Assembly (NCBI GenBank): GCA_041655735.1
Contig: JBBAEV010000008.1
Location: 1-32,791 of the forward strand
Source of the DNA: JBBAEV01 sp041655735
Lineage (GTDB): Bacteria > Bacillota_I > Bacilli_A > RF39 > UBA660
Length of the DNA: 32,791 nucleotides
Direction of reading: 5' to 3'
Part shown: in pieces, positions 7,761-14,566 of the stretch
Numbering within the stretch: position 1 is the stretch's first letter
Layout: each line of letters begins with the position of its first letter
The notes under the pieces: generated by a model
The model's database searches: none
Seen by the model: the letters and a program-made list of their open reading frames with translations, nothing else
Told to the model about the DNA's origin: nothing
Position numbers and translations under genes: made by a program

Positions 7761-8322
7761 CTTTTATCTTTACATTTATAATTTCTAACTGATTTTTAAT
7801 ATTTTCTATTTTTTCTAAAGGAACAGCTATTTCATATGTTATTTTATTACTATATATTTTGCTTTTTACATGATTATTATTAATAATATGAAGAACTTTT
7901 TTTTCATTTTCATAATCAAAAGATATTTGTATTATTATTCCCTTTATTATTATTTTTAATTTTGTTTTTTGTAGAGCTTTTTTAATACTATTTGAATAGG
8001 CTCTTATTAACCCACCAGTTCCTAGTTTAATACCACCAAAATATCTTACTACTATACATAATATATTATTTAAATCATTGTTTTCTAATATATTTAATAT
8101 TGGAATACCAGCAGTACCATTTGGCTCTCCATCATCAGAGGCCTTTTTAATATTATCTATTATATATCCATAACAATAATGATTGGCATTCTTATATTTC
8201 TTTTTAATTTCTTTTAATTTCTTTTTTACATTTTCTTCAGTTTGAACTCTATATAAAATAGTAATAAATTTAGATTTATCTATTATAATAGTGTTTTCAA
8301 TATTATTTTCAATTGTTTTCAT
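7732..8322 (-). CDS. yigZ: YigZ/IMPACT (UPF0029) family protein
   Basis: The 196-residue protein carries the IMPACT-family core ASDDGEPNGTAGIPIL and VVRYFGGIKLGTGGLIRAYS, followed by a C-terminal ferredoxin-like domain (about 130-196). Eukaryotic IMPACT modulates Gcn2; bacterial YigZ/YvyE is of uncertain function, possibly nucleic-acid or translation-factor related. The start is ATG at 8322, preceded by TTAGGTGG; the in-frame ATG at 8340 lies upstream of that SD and is rejected. It is a single-gene unit convergent with trxA. Confidence 0.88.
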   Translation of the reverse strand: MKTIENNIENTIIIDKSKFITILYRVQTEENVKKKLKEIKKKYKNANHYCYGYIIDNIKKASDDGEPNGTAGIPILNILENNDLNNILCIVVRYFGGIKLGTGGLIRAYSNSIKKALQKTKLKIIIKGIIIQISFDYENEKKVLHIINNNHVKSKIYSNKITYEIAVPLEKIENIKNQLEIINVKIKEKDNVSIEI

Positions 8323-8350
8323 AAAACCACCTAATAACATTATATCATAT

Positions 8351-8379
8351 TTGACAAGTAACTAGAAAAACTATATTAT
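8351..8379 (+). promoter_or_regulatory. Strong sigma-A promoter for the gene at 8415
   Basis: TTGACA (8351-8356), an exact 17-base spacer, then TATTAT (8374-8379). AGGGGG follows at 8401-8406. Confidence 0.75.
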
Positions 8380-8414
8380 ATAGAATATATGTTATCAATT
8401 AGGGGGTAGTATTA

Positions 8415-9161
8415 ATGATAATGGTACAGCAATTACCAGGTTATAAAGAAATATTATCGCTTCATAACTCATTAGTGGATGAAAGATCTATAGCAAAGGA
8501 ATTAGCAACAATAGTTATTTCAAAATATAAGGATTCATTTTGTCCAAGGGCAAGAAGCACAGTTTTTAATAATTGGTATAATTTATTTTTAAATATTACA
8601 AATAGTATTAAAACTAATAAAAAAAAGGAAGACATCAATAATACAAAAGAGCATTTAAAAGATATTATTTCATTAACAAATAGTTATGAACATTTAGGAT
8701 TAATAACAGAAAAAATGTATGAAATAATTAATAGTAATGAAAATCATATTGGAATTAGTGTTGAGGAGTTATGTAAATCTACTAAGTCTCTTATTTATAT
8801 TTATAATAGTTGGGGTGAAAAATTAAAAGAAACTCTTACTCCGATTTTAATAAAAACAATAGAAGGAAATCCACTAGAAGTTGAGAAATATATAGTAATA
8901 TCGCATAAAATATATAAATCGATAAATAATCCTATGCTTTTAAAGGGTTTTAAATTTTCATCTTCTAATATGAAGAATAATATAAAAAAAGATATAATAG
9001 AAGATATAATAGAAGAACATTCTGATAGCAAAAGAAATGCAAGGATTGTTTCAGAGCTAATTAATCCGATTATGAAAGCAGCAGGTTATTTTGATAGTGA
9101 ATTAGGAGTTGGTAATGTGTTAAAAAGATTATTTAAAACAAATAATGGAAGAAGCGAATAA
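8415..9161 (+). CDS. Unidentified mostly helical cytoplasmic protein
   Basis: I do not recognise this 248-residue protein. It has no signal peptide or membrane segment. It is predicted to be largely alpha-helical, with many Asn, Lys, Ile and Glu residues. Two short less biased blocks stand out: SKYKDSFCPRARSTVFNNWYNLF (residues about 35-57) and the C-terminal LINPIMKAAGYFDSELGVGNVLKRLF. It has its own near-consensus sigma-A promoter and a terminator that encloses its stop codon, so it is a well-expressed monocistronic unit. ATG 8415 is placed 8 bases after AGGGGG; ATG 8421 is a weaker option. The position just before gerE does not reveal its function. Confidence 0.7.
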   Translation: MIMVQQLPGYKEILSLHNSLVDERSIAKELATIVISKYKDSFCPRARSTVFNNWYNLFLNITNSIKTNKKKEDINNTKEHLKDIISLTNSYEHLGLITEKMYEIINSNENHIGISVEELCKSTKSLIYIYNSWGEKLKETLTPILIKTIEGNPLEVEKYIVISHKIYKSINNPMLLKGFKFSSSNMKNNIKKDIIEDIIEEHSDSKRNARIVSELINPIMKAAGYFDSELGVGNVLKRLFKTNNGRSE

Positions 9162-9175
9162 TTATTCGTTTTTTT
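9155..9175 (+). terminator. Intrinsic terminator of the gene at 8415
   Basis: Palindrome CGAATAATTATTCG (9155-9168) followed by seven T. The stop codon lies in the loop. Confidence 0.8.
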
Positions 9176-9199
9176 AATCTCTATTAGGCTAATTATCTC

Positions 9200-9226
9200 A
9201 CTAAAAAATTAATAGTTCATACAATA
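9200..9226 (+). promoter_or_regulatory. Candidate sigma-K type promoter for gerE
   Basis: AC at 9200-9201, then 16 bases, then CATACAATA at 9218-9226. This matches the B. subtilis sigma-K pattern AC-N16/17-CATAnnnTA exactly. The -10 also satisfies the sigma-E form CATACAnT, but no sigma-E -35 (ATA core) is seen. B. subtilis gerE is itself transcribed by sigma-K. Confidence 0.55.
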
Positions 9227-9273
9227 CTATGAGAAGATATAACCCGCCTCGAATATGAAAGTGAGGGAAGTTA

Positions 9274-9480
9274 ATGAATAGAAGTATACTAACAAAGAGA
9301 GAAAAAGAAGTTTTTGATGCTTTAGTATTAAATAAATCAACAAAGGATATAGCTTTAGAACTTGGCATAAGTGAAAAAACTGTTAGAAATCATGTGTCAA
9401 ACGTAATGCAGAAGCTTGGGGTGAAAGGGCGTGCTCAAGCTGTAGTGGAACTCTTAAAACTGGGAGAAATATCATTATAA
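9274..9480 (+). CDS. gerE: GerE, late sporulation transcription regulator
   Basis: A stand-alone LuxR-type helix-turn-helix of 68 residues: LTKREKEVFDALV, then DIALELGISEKTVRNHVSNVMQKLGVKGRAQAVVELLKLGE. From memory it is almost residue-for-residue like B. subtilis GerE (74 residues), including SEKTVRNH.SN.MQKLGVKGR.QAVVELL. In Bacillus, GerE acts in the mother cell late in sporulation, activating coat genes and dampening others made by sigma-K. ATG 9274 follows GAGGGA (9263-9268). The preceding candidate sigma-K promoter and the following gerM support the call. Its presence is one of the best signs that this organism forms spores. Confidence 0.92.
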   Translation: MNRSILTKREKEVFDALVLNKSTKDIALELGISEKTVRNHVSNVMQKLGVKGRAQAVVELLKLGEISL

Positions 9481-9482
9481 AT

Positions 9483-9511
9483 AAGTCGCAAAACTATTAA
9501 TGCGACTTTTT
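9483..9511 (+). terminator. Intrinsic terminator of gerE
   Basis: AAGTCGCA (9483-9490) pairs with TGCGACTT (9501-9508) across a ten-base loop, followed by T residues. Confidence 0.82.
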
Positions 9512-9558
9512 CATTTTTTTAATTATTATTTCATATTTATTATTATAGGAGGTAAGGA

Positions 9559-10530
9559 ATGTTAAAAAAGATAACAATTAGAAAGATTGGTTTAACAACA
9601 TTAACTTTAGCTTTGTTTTTTTTACTTTGTTTAATCCCAGATAGTAATAAAGATTCTTTAGAATTAAATCCTAAACAATATATTCAATATGTAAATAATG
9701 AAGTAGATAAACATGAAATATATTTGTTGGATAAGGATAGTTATGTGGCAAGAACTAAAATAGTTTTATCGGATCATTCAGAAAATATAGTAAAAAAAGC
9801 TAAGGAATTGTTAGAAGTATTAATTATTTCTGGTAAGGGAGAAAAAACTATCCCTAACGGTTTTAGAGCTATTTTACCAGTAGATGTAGAAATTTTAAAT
9901 ATAGAAATAGATGATAATATTATGATTGTTGATTTTAGTAAAGAGTTATTAGATATTAATAAAGAATATGAAGAAACAATGATTGAAGCTATTATTTATA
10001 CTTTAACTAGTATTGATGGTATAGAAGGGGTTAAAATTTTAATAAATGGTAAACCTTTAGAGTATTTACCTCAAAATAATAAAAAGCTACCTGAATTATT
10101 AGATAGAAACCATGGTATTAATAAAGATTATAATATAACAACATATAATAATATAACTGCTACTACTATATATTATATTAACAAACATAATAATGAATAT
10201 TATTATGTTCCAGTTACAAAATATTCTAATGATAATAGAGAAAAAATTAAAATAATTATTGATGAACTTTCTAGTGGGCCTATTTATGAATCAAATTTAA
10301 TGAGTTTTTTAAATACAAATACAAAATTGTTGAATCATGAATTAAAAGATAAAGCTTTATCTTTAGAGTTTAATAATTATATATTATCTGATTTAGATGA
10401 CAATAATATTTTAGAAGAAGTAATATATTCAATCTCTTTATCAGTAGCAGATGCTTATAACATTGAAGAAGTTATATTTTATGTAAACAAGGAGGAAGTT
10501 TATAAAAGTGTCTTAAAAGATATTGAATAA
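9559..10530 (+). CDS. gerM: GerM, sporulation/germination protein with two GerMN domains
   Basis: The 323-residue protein has an N-terminal hydrophobic segment (about 12-26) ending in LLC, then two GerMN (Spore_germination) domains, about 50-170 and 200-320. Each repeats the pattern of a short beta start, a helix rich in E/L (KAKELLEVLIISG; KIKIIIDELSSGP), and VDFSKEL / LEFNNYI. In B. subtilis GerM is a lipoprotein that acts with SpoIIIAH and SpoIIQ in the forespore-mother cell channel. The lipobox here (FLLC) is poor, so it may be a plain membrane anchor. ATG 9559 follows GGAGG. gerE and gerM also lie close together in B. subtilis. Confidence 0.9.
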   Translation: MLKKITIRKIGLTTLTLALFFLLCLIPDSNKDSLELNPKQYIQYVNNEVDKHEIYLLDKDSYVARTKIVLSDHSENIVKKAKELLEVLIISGKGEKTIPNGFRAILPVDVEILNIEIDDNIMIVDFSKELLDINKEYEETMIEAIIYTLTSIDGIEGVKILINGKPLEYLPQNNKKLPELLDRNHGINKDYNITTYNNITATTIYYINKHNNEYYYVPVTKYSNDNREKIKIIIDELSSGPIYESNLMSFLNTNTKLLNHELKDKALSLEFNNYILSDLDDNNILEEVIYSISLSVADAYNIEEVIFYVNKEEVYKSVLKDIE

Positions 10531-10551
10531 TATAAATATATATAGTATAAT
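10523..10551 (+). promoter_or_regulatory. Candidate tRNA promoter embedded in the gerM end and terminator
   Basis: TTGAAT (10523-10528), 17 bases, TATAAT (10546-10551). The predicted start near 10558 falls inside the gerM terminator stem, so the tRNA transcript would lack the 5' arm and could not form that hairpin. Confidence 0.5.
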
Positions 10552-10583
10552 CAATGTACATATTTTGTACATTGATTATTTTT
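10547..10583 (+). terminator. Intrinsic terminator of gerM
   Basis: A 14-bp perfect stem, ATAATCAATGTACA (10547-10560) with TGTACATTGATTAT (10566-10579), then T5. The tRNA gene begins three bases later. Confidence 0.85.
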
Positions 10584-10585
10584 AT

Positions 10586-10662
<77 letters not shown>

Positions 10663-10673
10663 TTATGATATTT

Positions 10674-10699
10674 AAGACTATTTTAGTCTTTTTTATTTT
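10674..10699 (+). terminator. Intrinsic terminator of tRNA-Arg
   Basis: AAGACTA (10674-10680) pairs with TAGTCTT (10684-10690), followed by a T-rich tract. Confidence 0.8.
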
Positions 10700-10749
10700 T
10701 TAAAGGATTTTAACTTTCTTATTAGAAAATATAGGTAAGGAGGTGAAAT

Positions 10750-12837
10750 ATGTCTAAAAAGTATGTTTGTATTAAACAAGAAGATATTAAAGATTGTGGA
10801 GCCTGTTGTTTACTTAGTATAATAAAATATTATGGTGGTAATATACCTATAGAAAAACTAAAAGAAATGACTAAGACAACAAGATTAGGGACTACTGCTT
10901 TTAATATTACACTAGCGGCCAAAGAGATGAACTTTACTACTAAAGGCATGAAATGTAATATAAAAGATATAAAAAGCTCTATACTACCTTGTATTGCGCA
11001 TGTTGTGATAGATAATAAGTATAAACACTATGTAGTAATTTATAAAGTAGATCATAAGAAAAAAACATTAATAATAGGGGATCCTAATAAAGGAATAGAA
11101 AAATATAGTTTTAATGAGTTTGAAAGAATATGGAGTAAGGTAATAATATTATTTTTTCCTAATAATAAAATACCAGTTATTAACCCTAAAGCTTCTTTAA
11201 GTAAATTTTTATTTAATTTAATAAAACCGTATAAAAAGATATTACTAAATATAATTATATTATCTTTTCTATATATGGTATTTAATATTATTATTTCATT
11301 TCATTTTAAGTTTATAGTAGATAATGTATTAGTAAATAATTCTAAAAGTAATTTATATATTATTAGTTTTATAATGTTTACTTTAATAATATTCAAAATA
11401 ATAAGTAACTATTGTCGCAATAATTTACTAATATATGTGAATGAAAAAATCGATTTTTATATAATAAGAGATTGCTTTAGACATATAATATCACTTCCAT
11501 ATAGTTATTTTAAAAATAAAACAACAGGAGAAATAGTAACTAGAATAAATGATTTAGGGAACATTAGAGAAATGATATCAAGGGCGACTATTACAGTTTT
11601 TATAGACACAGTATTGGTTATAGGAGTTTTTATTATTTTTTTTACAATCAATGAATATTTAGCTTTAATATCATTTATTATATTTTTATGTTTTGTTTTA
11701 ATATTTATTTTATTTAAAAACACAATAAAAAATAAAGTAATAAATATAAGAGAAAAAGAAGCTGAAGTAAATTCTTATTTAGTAGAATCAATAGAAGCAA
11801 TGGAAACAATAAAAGGATTAGGGAAAGAAAATGAAGTTTCGGTAAATATGGAAGAAAAACATATTACTTATTTAAAAAATGTTTTTAAATTTTTAAAAAC
11901 TAGTAATATTCAATTCTTTTTAAAAGAATTAACAACATATTTAGGAACATTCATCATTTTGTTTGTTGGGACAATGTTGGTGTTAGATGGGAAAATGACA
12001 TTAGGGCAATTAATTACTTTTAATGCTTTACTTATGTATTTTTTAGAACCAATAAGGAATATTATTGATTTAGAATCAATAATAAGAGAGGCTATTGTTT
12101 CGATAAATAGAATTAGAAATTTATATGAAATTGATAGTGAAACCTTGGCTAGTAATTATAAAAACACTGATAATATAATAAAAGGTAATATTATTTTTAA
12201 TGGATTGTCTTTTTCTTATAATAATTATGATATAGTGTTAAATAATATAAATTTTAGTATAAAATCAGGGGAAAAGATATTAATAACTGGTAAAAGTGGT
12301 AGTGGTAAATCTACCTTGTTAAAGCTTTTGATGAATTATTATAATATTGAAACAGATAAGATTATTATTGATGGCAAGGATATAAATGATTATAACTTAA
12401 AACAATATAGAGATAATATTTGTTTTATTTCGCAGAACGAGAGGTTATTTACAGATAGCATCTATAATAATATTACCTTTAATAGATTAGTTGATTATGA
12501 TAAGTTTTTAACTATTACGTCTTTAACTAAGGTAAAAGATTTTATTAAAAAGGATAAATTAGGATATGATTTTCTAATAGAAGAAAATGGTTTTAATATT
12601 AGTGGTGGTCAAAAACAGAGAATTGTACTTGCTAGAGGCATATTAAAGAATGCCAATATTATACTTCTAGATGAGGCTTTAAGTGAAATAGATGGTAATT
12701 TGGAAAGAACAATATTAAAAAATCTTTTTAAATATTATGATGATAAAACCATTTTATTAGTATCCCATCGATTAGAAAATAGAGATTTATTTGATCATTT
12801 AATAACAATTAAAGATGGATTGATATGTTATGAATAA
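10750..12837 (+). CDS. C39-peptidase ABC exporter for double-glycine-leader bacteriocins
   Basis: A 695-residue three-part exporter. The N-terminal peptidase C39 domain (about 1-135) has QEDIKDCGACCLL with catalytic Cys16, and His93 (KHYVV) and Asp111 (GDPNKG). The six-helix membrane domain spans about 155-440. The ATPase has Walker A GKSGSGKST (about 514-522), Q-loop ISQNERLF, signature NISGGQKQR (about 616), Walker B IILLDEALSE and the H-loop VSHR. It should cut the two peptides encoded downstream after their GG motif and export them with ATP. Start ATG 10750 follows AAGGAGGTG. The end overlaps the next gene by eight bases. The family is certain; the substrate is inferred from neighbours. 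Confidence 0.95.
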   Translation: MSKKYVCIKQEDIKDCGACCLLSIIKYYGGNIPIEKLKEMTKTTRLGTTAFNITLAAKEMNFTTKGMKCNIKDIKSSILPCIAHVVIDNKYKHYVVIYKVDHKKKTLIIGDPNKGIEKYSFNEFERIWSKVIILFFPNNKIPVINPKASLSKFLFNLIKPYKKILLNIIILSFLYMVFNIIISFHFKFIVDNVLVNNSKSNLYIISFIMFTLIIFKIISNYCRNNLLIYVNEKIDFYIIRDCFRHIISLPYSYFKNKTTGEIVTRINDLGNIREMISRATITVFIDTVLVIGVFIIFFTINEYLALISFIIFLCFVLIFILFKNTIKNKVINIREKEAEVNSYLVESIEAMETIKGLGKENEVSVNMEEKHITYLKNVFKFLKTSNIQFFLKELTTYLGTFIILFVGTMLVLDGKMTLGQLITFNALLMYFLEPIRNIIDLESIIREAIVSINRIRNLYEIDSETLASNYKNTDNIIKGNIIFNGLSFSYNNYDIVLNNINFSIKSGEKILITGKSGSGKSTLLKLLMNYYNIETDKIIIDGKDINDYNLKQYRDNICFISQNERLFTDSIYNNITFNRLVDYDKFLTITSLTKVKDFIKKDKLGYDFLIEENGFNISGGQKQRIVLARGILKNANIILLDEALSEIDGNLERTILKNLFKYYDDKTILLVSHRLENRDLFDHLITIKDGLICYE

Positions 12838-13285
12838 TGATGAAAAAATAATGTATAATACTATGTATATTGAGAGAAAAAAAATAAAAAATGTATGGAG
12901 TTATATTATATTATTAGTATTTGTAATATTAATAACTGTGTCTATATTTTGTAAATACGAATTATTTTATATAAATAAGGGTATTATTACGAAAATAGAC
13001 AATTCCTACTATATTAAGCTATATGCTAAAGAAGAAGATCTTTATAAAATAAATAATAATACATTATTTATAGATAATGTGAATTATAGTTATAAAATCA
13101 AAAAAATAAGTAATGATTATATATTGGATAATAATACCTTTATAAAATATAAAGAAGTATTATTGTCCTCAAATATAAAAAATAAATATTATATTAGTAA
13201 TAATGTAATTGATATAAAAATTAAATATAAAAAAATAAAGCTAATTAAACATATTTATAATAATATGTTTGGAAAGGGGAATTAA
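12830..13285 (+). CDS. Short HlyD-like bacteriocin export accessory protein
   Basis: The 151-residue protein has a cytoplasmic N-terminus, one membrane helix (WSYIILLVFVILITVSIFC, about 23-41) and an extracytoplasmic domain of about 105 residues rich in Tyr, Asn, Lys and Ile. Position and topology match the HlyD/LcnD-type adaptor that accompanies C39 exporters, but those are normally about 450 residues with long coiled coils. Here the coiled-coil and lipoyl-like half-motifs are absent. ATG 12830 overlaps the exporter gene, and the first bacteriocin gene starts at the base after this stop. It could be a minimal adaptor or, less likely, an immunity protein. Homology is not evident by eye. Confidence 0.6.
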   Translation: MNNDEKIMYNTMYIERKKIKNVWSYIILLVFVILITVSIFCKYELFYINKGIITKIDNSYYIKLYAKEEDLYKINNNTLFIDNVNYSYKIKKISNDYILDNNTFIKYKEVLLSSNIKNKYYISNNVIDIKIKYKKIKLIKHIYNNMFGKGN

Positions 13286-13423
13286 ATGAAAACATTAAGT
13301 GTTAGGGAATTAAAAAGTATAGAAGGGGGCATTAGCCATTGGGCAGTAGCTGGTATTATTGGAGGGATTATATTTATAATTGGAGTTATTGATGGTTTTA
13401 TTAGACCATTAAAATGTCGTTAG
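13286..13423 (+). CDS. Class II bacteriocin precursor, peptide 1 (double-glycine leader)
   Basis: A 45-residue precursor. The leader MKTLSVRELKSIEGG has the C39 pattern (Leu4, Leu9, Ile12, Gly-Gly at 14-15). The mature part is 30 residues, strongly hydrophobic (AVAGIIGGIIFIIGVIDG), ending in a basic tail with one cysteine (RPLKCR). It has a GxxxG motif (GVIDG), as in class IIb peptides that insert helices into target membranes. AAAGGGG at 13273-13279 is the SD; the start directly abuts the previous stop. The context of exporter, accessory protein and a second GG peptide makes a secreted bacteriocin the natural reading. Activity is inferred. Confidence 0.82.
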   Translation: MKTLSVRELKSIEGGISHWAVAGIIGGIIFIIGVIDGFIRPLKCR

Positions 13424-13437
13424 AAAGGGGGATATAT

Positions 13438-13605
13438 ATGTATTATTTAAACAATTATGATTTGATTAAAATAGAAGGTGGTCTTAGTATAAGTGGTACT
13501 TTAATTAATTCTTTTAGTAGAGCTATTACTACTATTTTAGATCTAGGTAGAAGTTTAGGTACCGCTATTAGAAGAGTATATTCTAATAATTTCTGTAAAT
13601 TATGA
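13438..13605 (+). CDS. Class II bacteriocin precursor, peptide 2 (double-glycine leader)
   Basis: A 55-residue precursor. The leader MYYLNNYDLIKIEGG has Leu4, Leu9, Ile12 and Gly14-Gly15 in the same register as peptide 1. The mature 40 residues (LSISGTLINSF ... SNNFCKL) form an amphipathic, cationic helix with a GxxxG motif (GRSLG) and a single cysteine near the end. Two adjacent GG-leader peptides with GxxxG motifs fit a two-peptide (class IIb) bacteriocin. ATG 13438 has GGGG upstream at 13427-13431; the in-frame ATG at 13414 would start inside the previous gene and spoil the leader, so it is rejected. The stop overlaps the next start. Confidence 0.82.
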   Translation: MYYLNNYDLIKIEGGLSISGTLINSFSRAITTILDLGRSLGTAIRRVYSNNFCKL

Positions 13606-13769
13606 TGACATTTATTACTGATAATAAGAAAGCCTTTTATATAATATTGGTTATTATACTATTTCCACTTCTTATTTTATTGTTTGAAATGTTTATAACT
13701 GTTTTGTTTGGTATAGGACAGTTTGTTGGGACTTATTTTAGAGTAATATATGAGCGAGTTATATGTTAA
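13602..13769 (+). CDS. Small membrane protein, putative bacteriocin immunity protein
   Basis: The 55-residue protein starts in an ATGA overlap with peptide 2. A charged N-terminus (TDNKKAF) is followed by a long hydrophobic stretch (about 11-36). It lacks a GG leader, so it should stay in the cell membrane, as expected for class II immunity proteins of this size. Its last 20 residues match the end of mature peptide 2 in spacing: Gly, Gly-Thr, Arg, Tyr and Cys line up (GIGQFVGTYFRVIYERVIC against DLGRSLGTAIRRVYSNNFC). That is a surprise for an immunity protein and could mean a third, leaderless peptide instead. No homologue is recognised. Confidence 0.65.
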   Translation: MMTFITDNKKAFYIILVIILFPLLILLFEMFITVLFGIGQFVGTYFRVIYERVIC

Positions 13770-13792
13770 AGGAATGCATTGCATTCCTTTTT
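13768..13792 (+). terminator. Intrinsic terminator of the bacteriocin operon
   Basis: AAAGGAATGC (13768-13777) pairs with GCATTCCTTT (13781-13790) plus two more T. The T tract is short. Confidence 0.65.
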
Positions 13793-13794
13793 GG

Positions 13795-13823
13795 TTGAAT
13801 ATTATTGTATTTAATGATATAAT
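13795..13823 (+). promoter_or_regulatory. Sigma-A promoter with extended -10 for rpsU-yqeY
   Basis: TTGAAT (13795-13800), 17 bases, TATAAT (13818-13823) with TG at 13815-13816, giving the TGnTATAAT extended form. Confidence 0.72.
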
Positions 13824-13857
13824 TTTGAGTGAATGTTTAGGAAGGGAGGGATATTTT

Positions 13858-14055
13858 ATGGCAAAAGCAACAGTTTCAGTTTCAGTTTCAGATGGTAACG
13901 TTGAAAAGGCAATTGGTAAATTAAAATTACAACTAGCCCGTGGTGGAACCCTTTCTAAAGTAAGAGATAGAAAGTTCTATGAAAGTAGACACAAAAAAAG
14001 AAAAAGACAGGCAGAAGAATCAAGAAGAAAAAGTAGAAAAAAGAATGCTGCTTAA
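13858..14055 (+). CDS. rpsU: 30S ribosomal protein bS21
   Basis: A small, very basic 65-residue protein. It shows the bS21 order of a short N-terminal strand, the helix VEKAIGKLKLQLARGGTLSKVRDRKFYES, and an Arg/Lys-rich tail (RHKKRKRQAEESRRKSRKK). It sits near the 3' end of 16S rRNA and helps initiation. ATG 13858 follows GGGAGGG; an in-frame ATG at 13750 would run through the bacteriocin terminator and is rejected. The N-terminus VSVSVS is coded by a perfect hexamer repeat and looks different from the usual bS21 start. rpsU-yqeY is the conserved Bacillota pair. Confidence 0.92.
   Translation: MAKATVSVSVSDGNVEKAIGKLKLQLARGGTLSKVRDRKFYESRHKKRKRQAEESRRKSRKKNAA
13871..13891 (+). repeat. Hexamer microsatellite (CAGTTT)3CAG inside rpsU
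   Basis: Three perfect six-base units plus CAG encode alternating Val-Ser. Slippage would add or remove two residues without breaking the frame. Confidence 0.85.
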
Positions 14056-14067
14056 AGGAGAATAAAA

Positions 14068-14517
14068 ATGCCCTTATTAGATATATTGAATGAAGATATG
14101 AAAAGCGCTATGAGAAACGGTAATAAAGATAAACTTAATACTATTCGTATGGTAAAGTCAAGTGTTAAAAATGAAGAAATAAAACGAGGTAAAGCTTTAA
14201 ATGACGAGGATATTGTTTCTATTATTATGAAAGAAGTAAAACAACGAAATGATGCGAACAAAGAGTTCAAAAAAGGTAATCGTATGGATTTGGTTGATAA
14301 AAACCAAAAGGAAATAGAATTACTTCAAATATATCTTCCTAAACAAATGACTGATGAGGAATTGGAATTGATTATTGAAGGCGCTTTACTAGAACTAAAA
14401 GAAGCAGGTACCCTTGATATTAGATCATTTATGAAAAAGGTTGTCCCTCTAGTAAAAGGGAAGGTTGATCTTTCAAAAGTAAATTTAATAATTAAAGAAA
14501 AGTTAAATAAAGCTTAA
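14068..14517 (+). CDS. yqeY: YqeY/GatB-tail domain protein
   Basis: 149 residues, nearly the whole length a YqeY domain. It starts LLDILNEDMKSAMRNGNKDKLNTIRMVKSSVKN, then GKALNDEDIVSIIMKEVKQRNDANKEFKKGNR, then LLQIYLPKQMTDEELELII and the C-terminal helical cap. The fold resembles the tail domain of the GatB amidotransferase and may bind tRNA, but YqeY alone has no settled function. It lies 12 bases after rpsU with AAAGGAG before the ATG, the same arrangement as in B. subtilis. A terminator follows at once. Confidence 0.93.
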   Translation: MPLLDILNEDMKSAMRNGNKDKLNTIRMVKSSVKNEEIKRGKALNDEDIVSIIMKEVKQRNDANKEFKKGNRMDLVDKNQKEIELLQIYLPKQMTDEELELIIEGALLELKEAGTLDIRSFMKKVVPLVKGKVDLSKVNLIIKEKLNKA

Positions 14518-14543
14518 GAATCTCATAAGAGATTCTTTTTTTT
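14516..14543 (+). terminator. Intrinsic terminator of rpsU-yqeY
   Basis: AAGAATCTC (14516-14524) pairs with GAGATTCTT (14529-14537), then a run of T. Confidence 0.85.
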
Positions 14544-14566
14544 AATACTATTTAATGGGTGATAAT

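Noticed and set aside
9229..9258. A nine-codon ORF upstream of gerE (MRRYNPPRI) as a possible leader peptide
   Set aside because: It has no ribosome-binding site and overlaps the predicted start of the transcript; no attenuator structure follows.
9532..9540. CATATTTAT upstream of gerM as a sporulation -10
   Set aside because: It does not meet CATAnnnTA or CATACAnT, and it would leave almost no room before the SD.
10700..10749. A sigma-A promoter directly before the bacteriocin exporter
   Set aside because: Only TTAACT and TATAGG with a 14-base spacer were found, too poor to list.
13286..13769. The small bacteriocin-locus ORFs as lantibiotic precursors
   Set aside because: Each has at most one cysteine and there is no lanthionine synthetase; the GG leaders and C39 exporter fit unmodified class II peptides.
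13750..13857. N-terminal extension of bS21 from ATG 13750
   Set aside because: It would overlap the membrane-protein gene and run through a terminator and the rpsU promoter; ATG 13858 has a proper SD.
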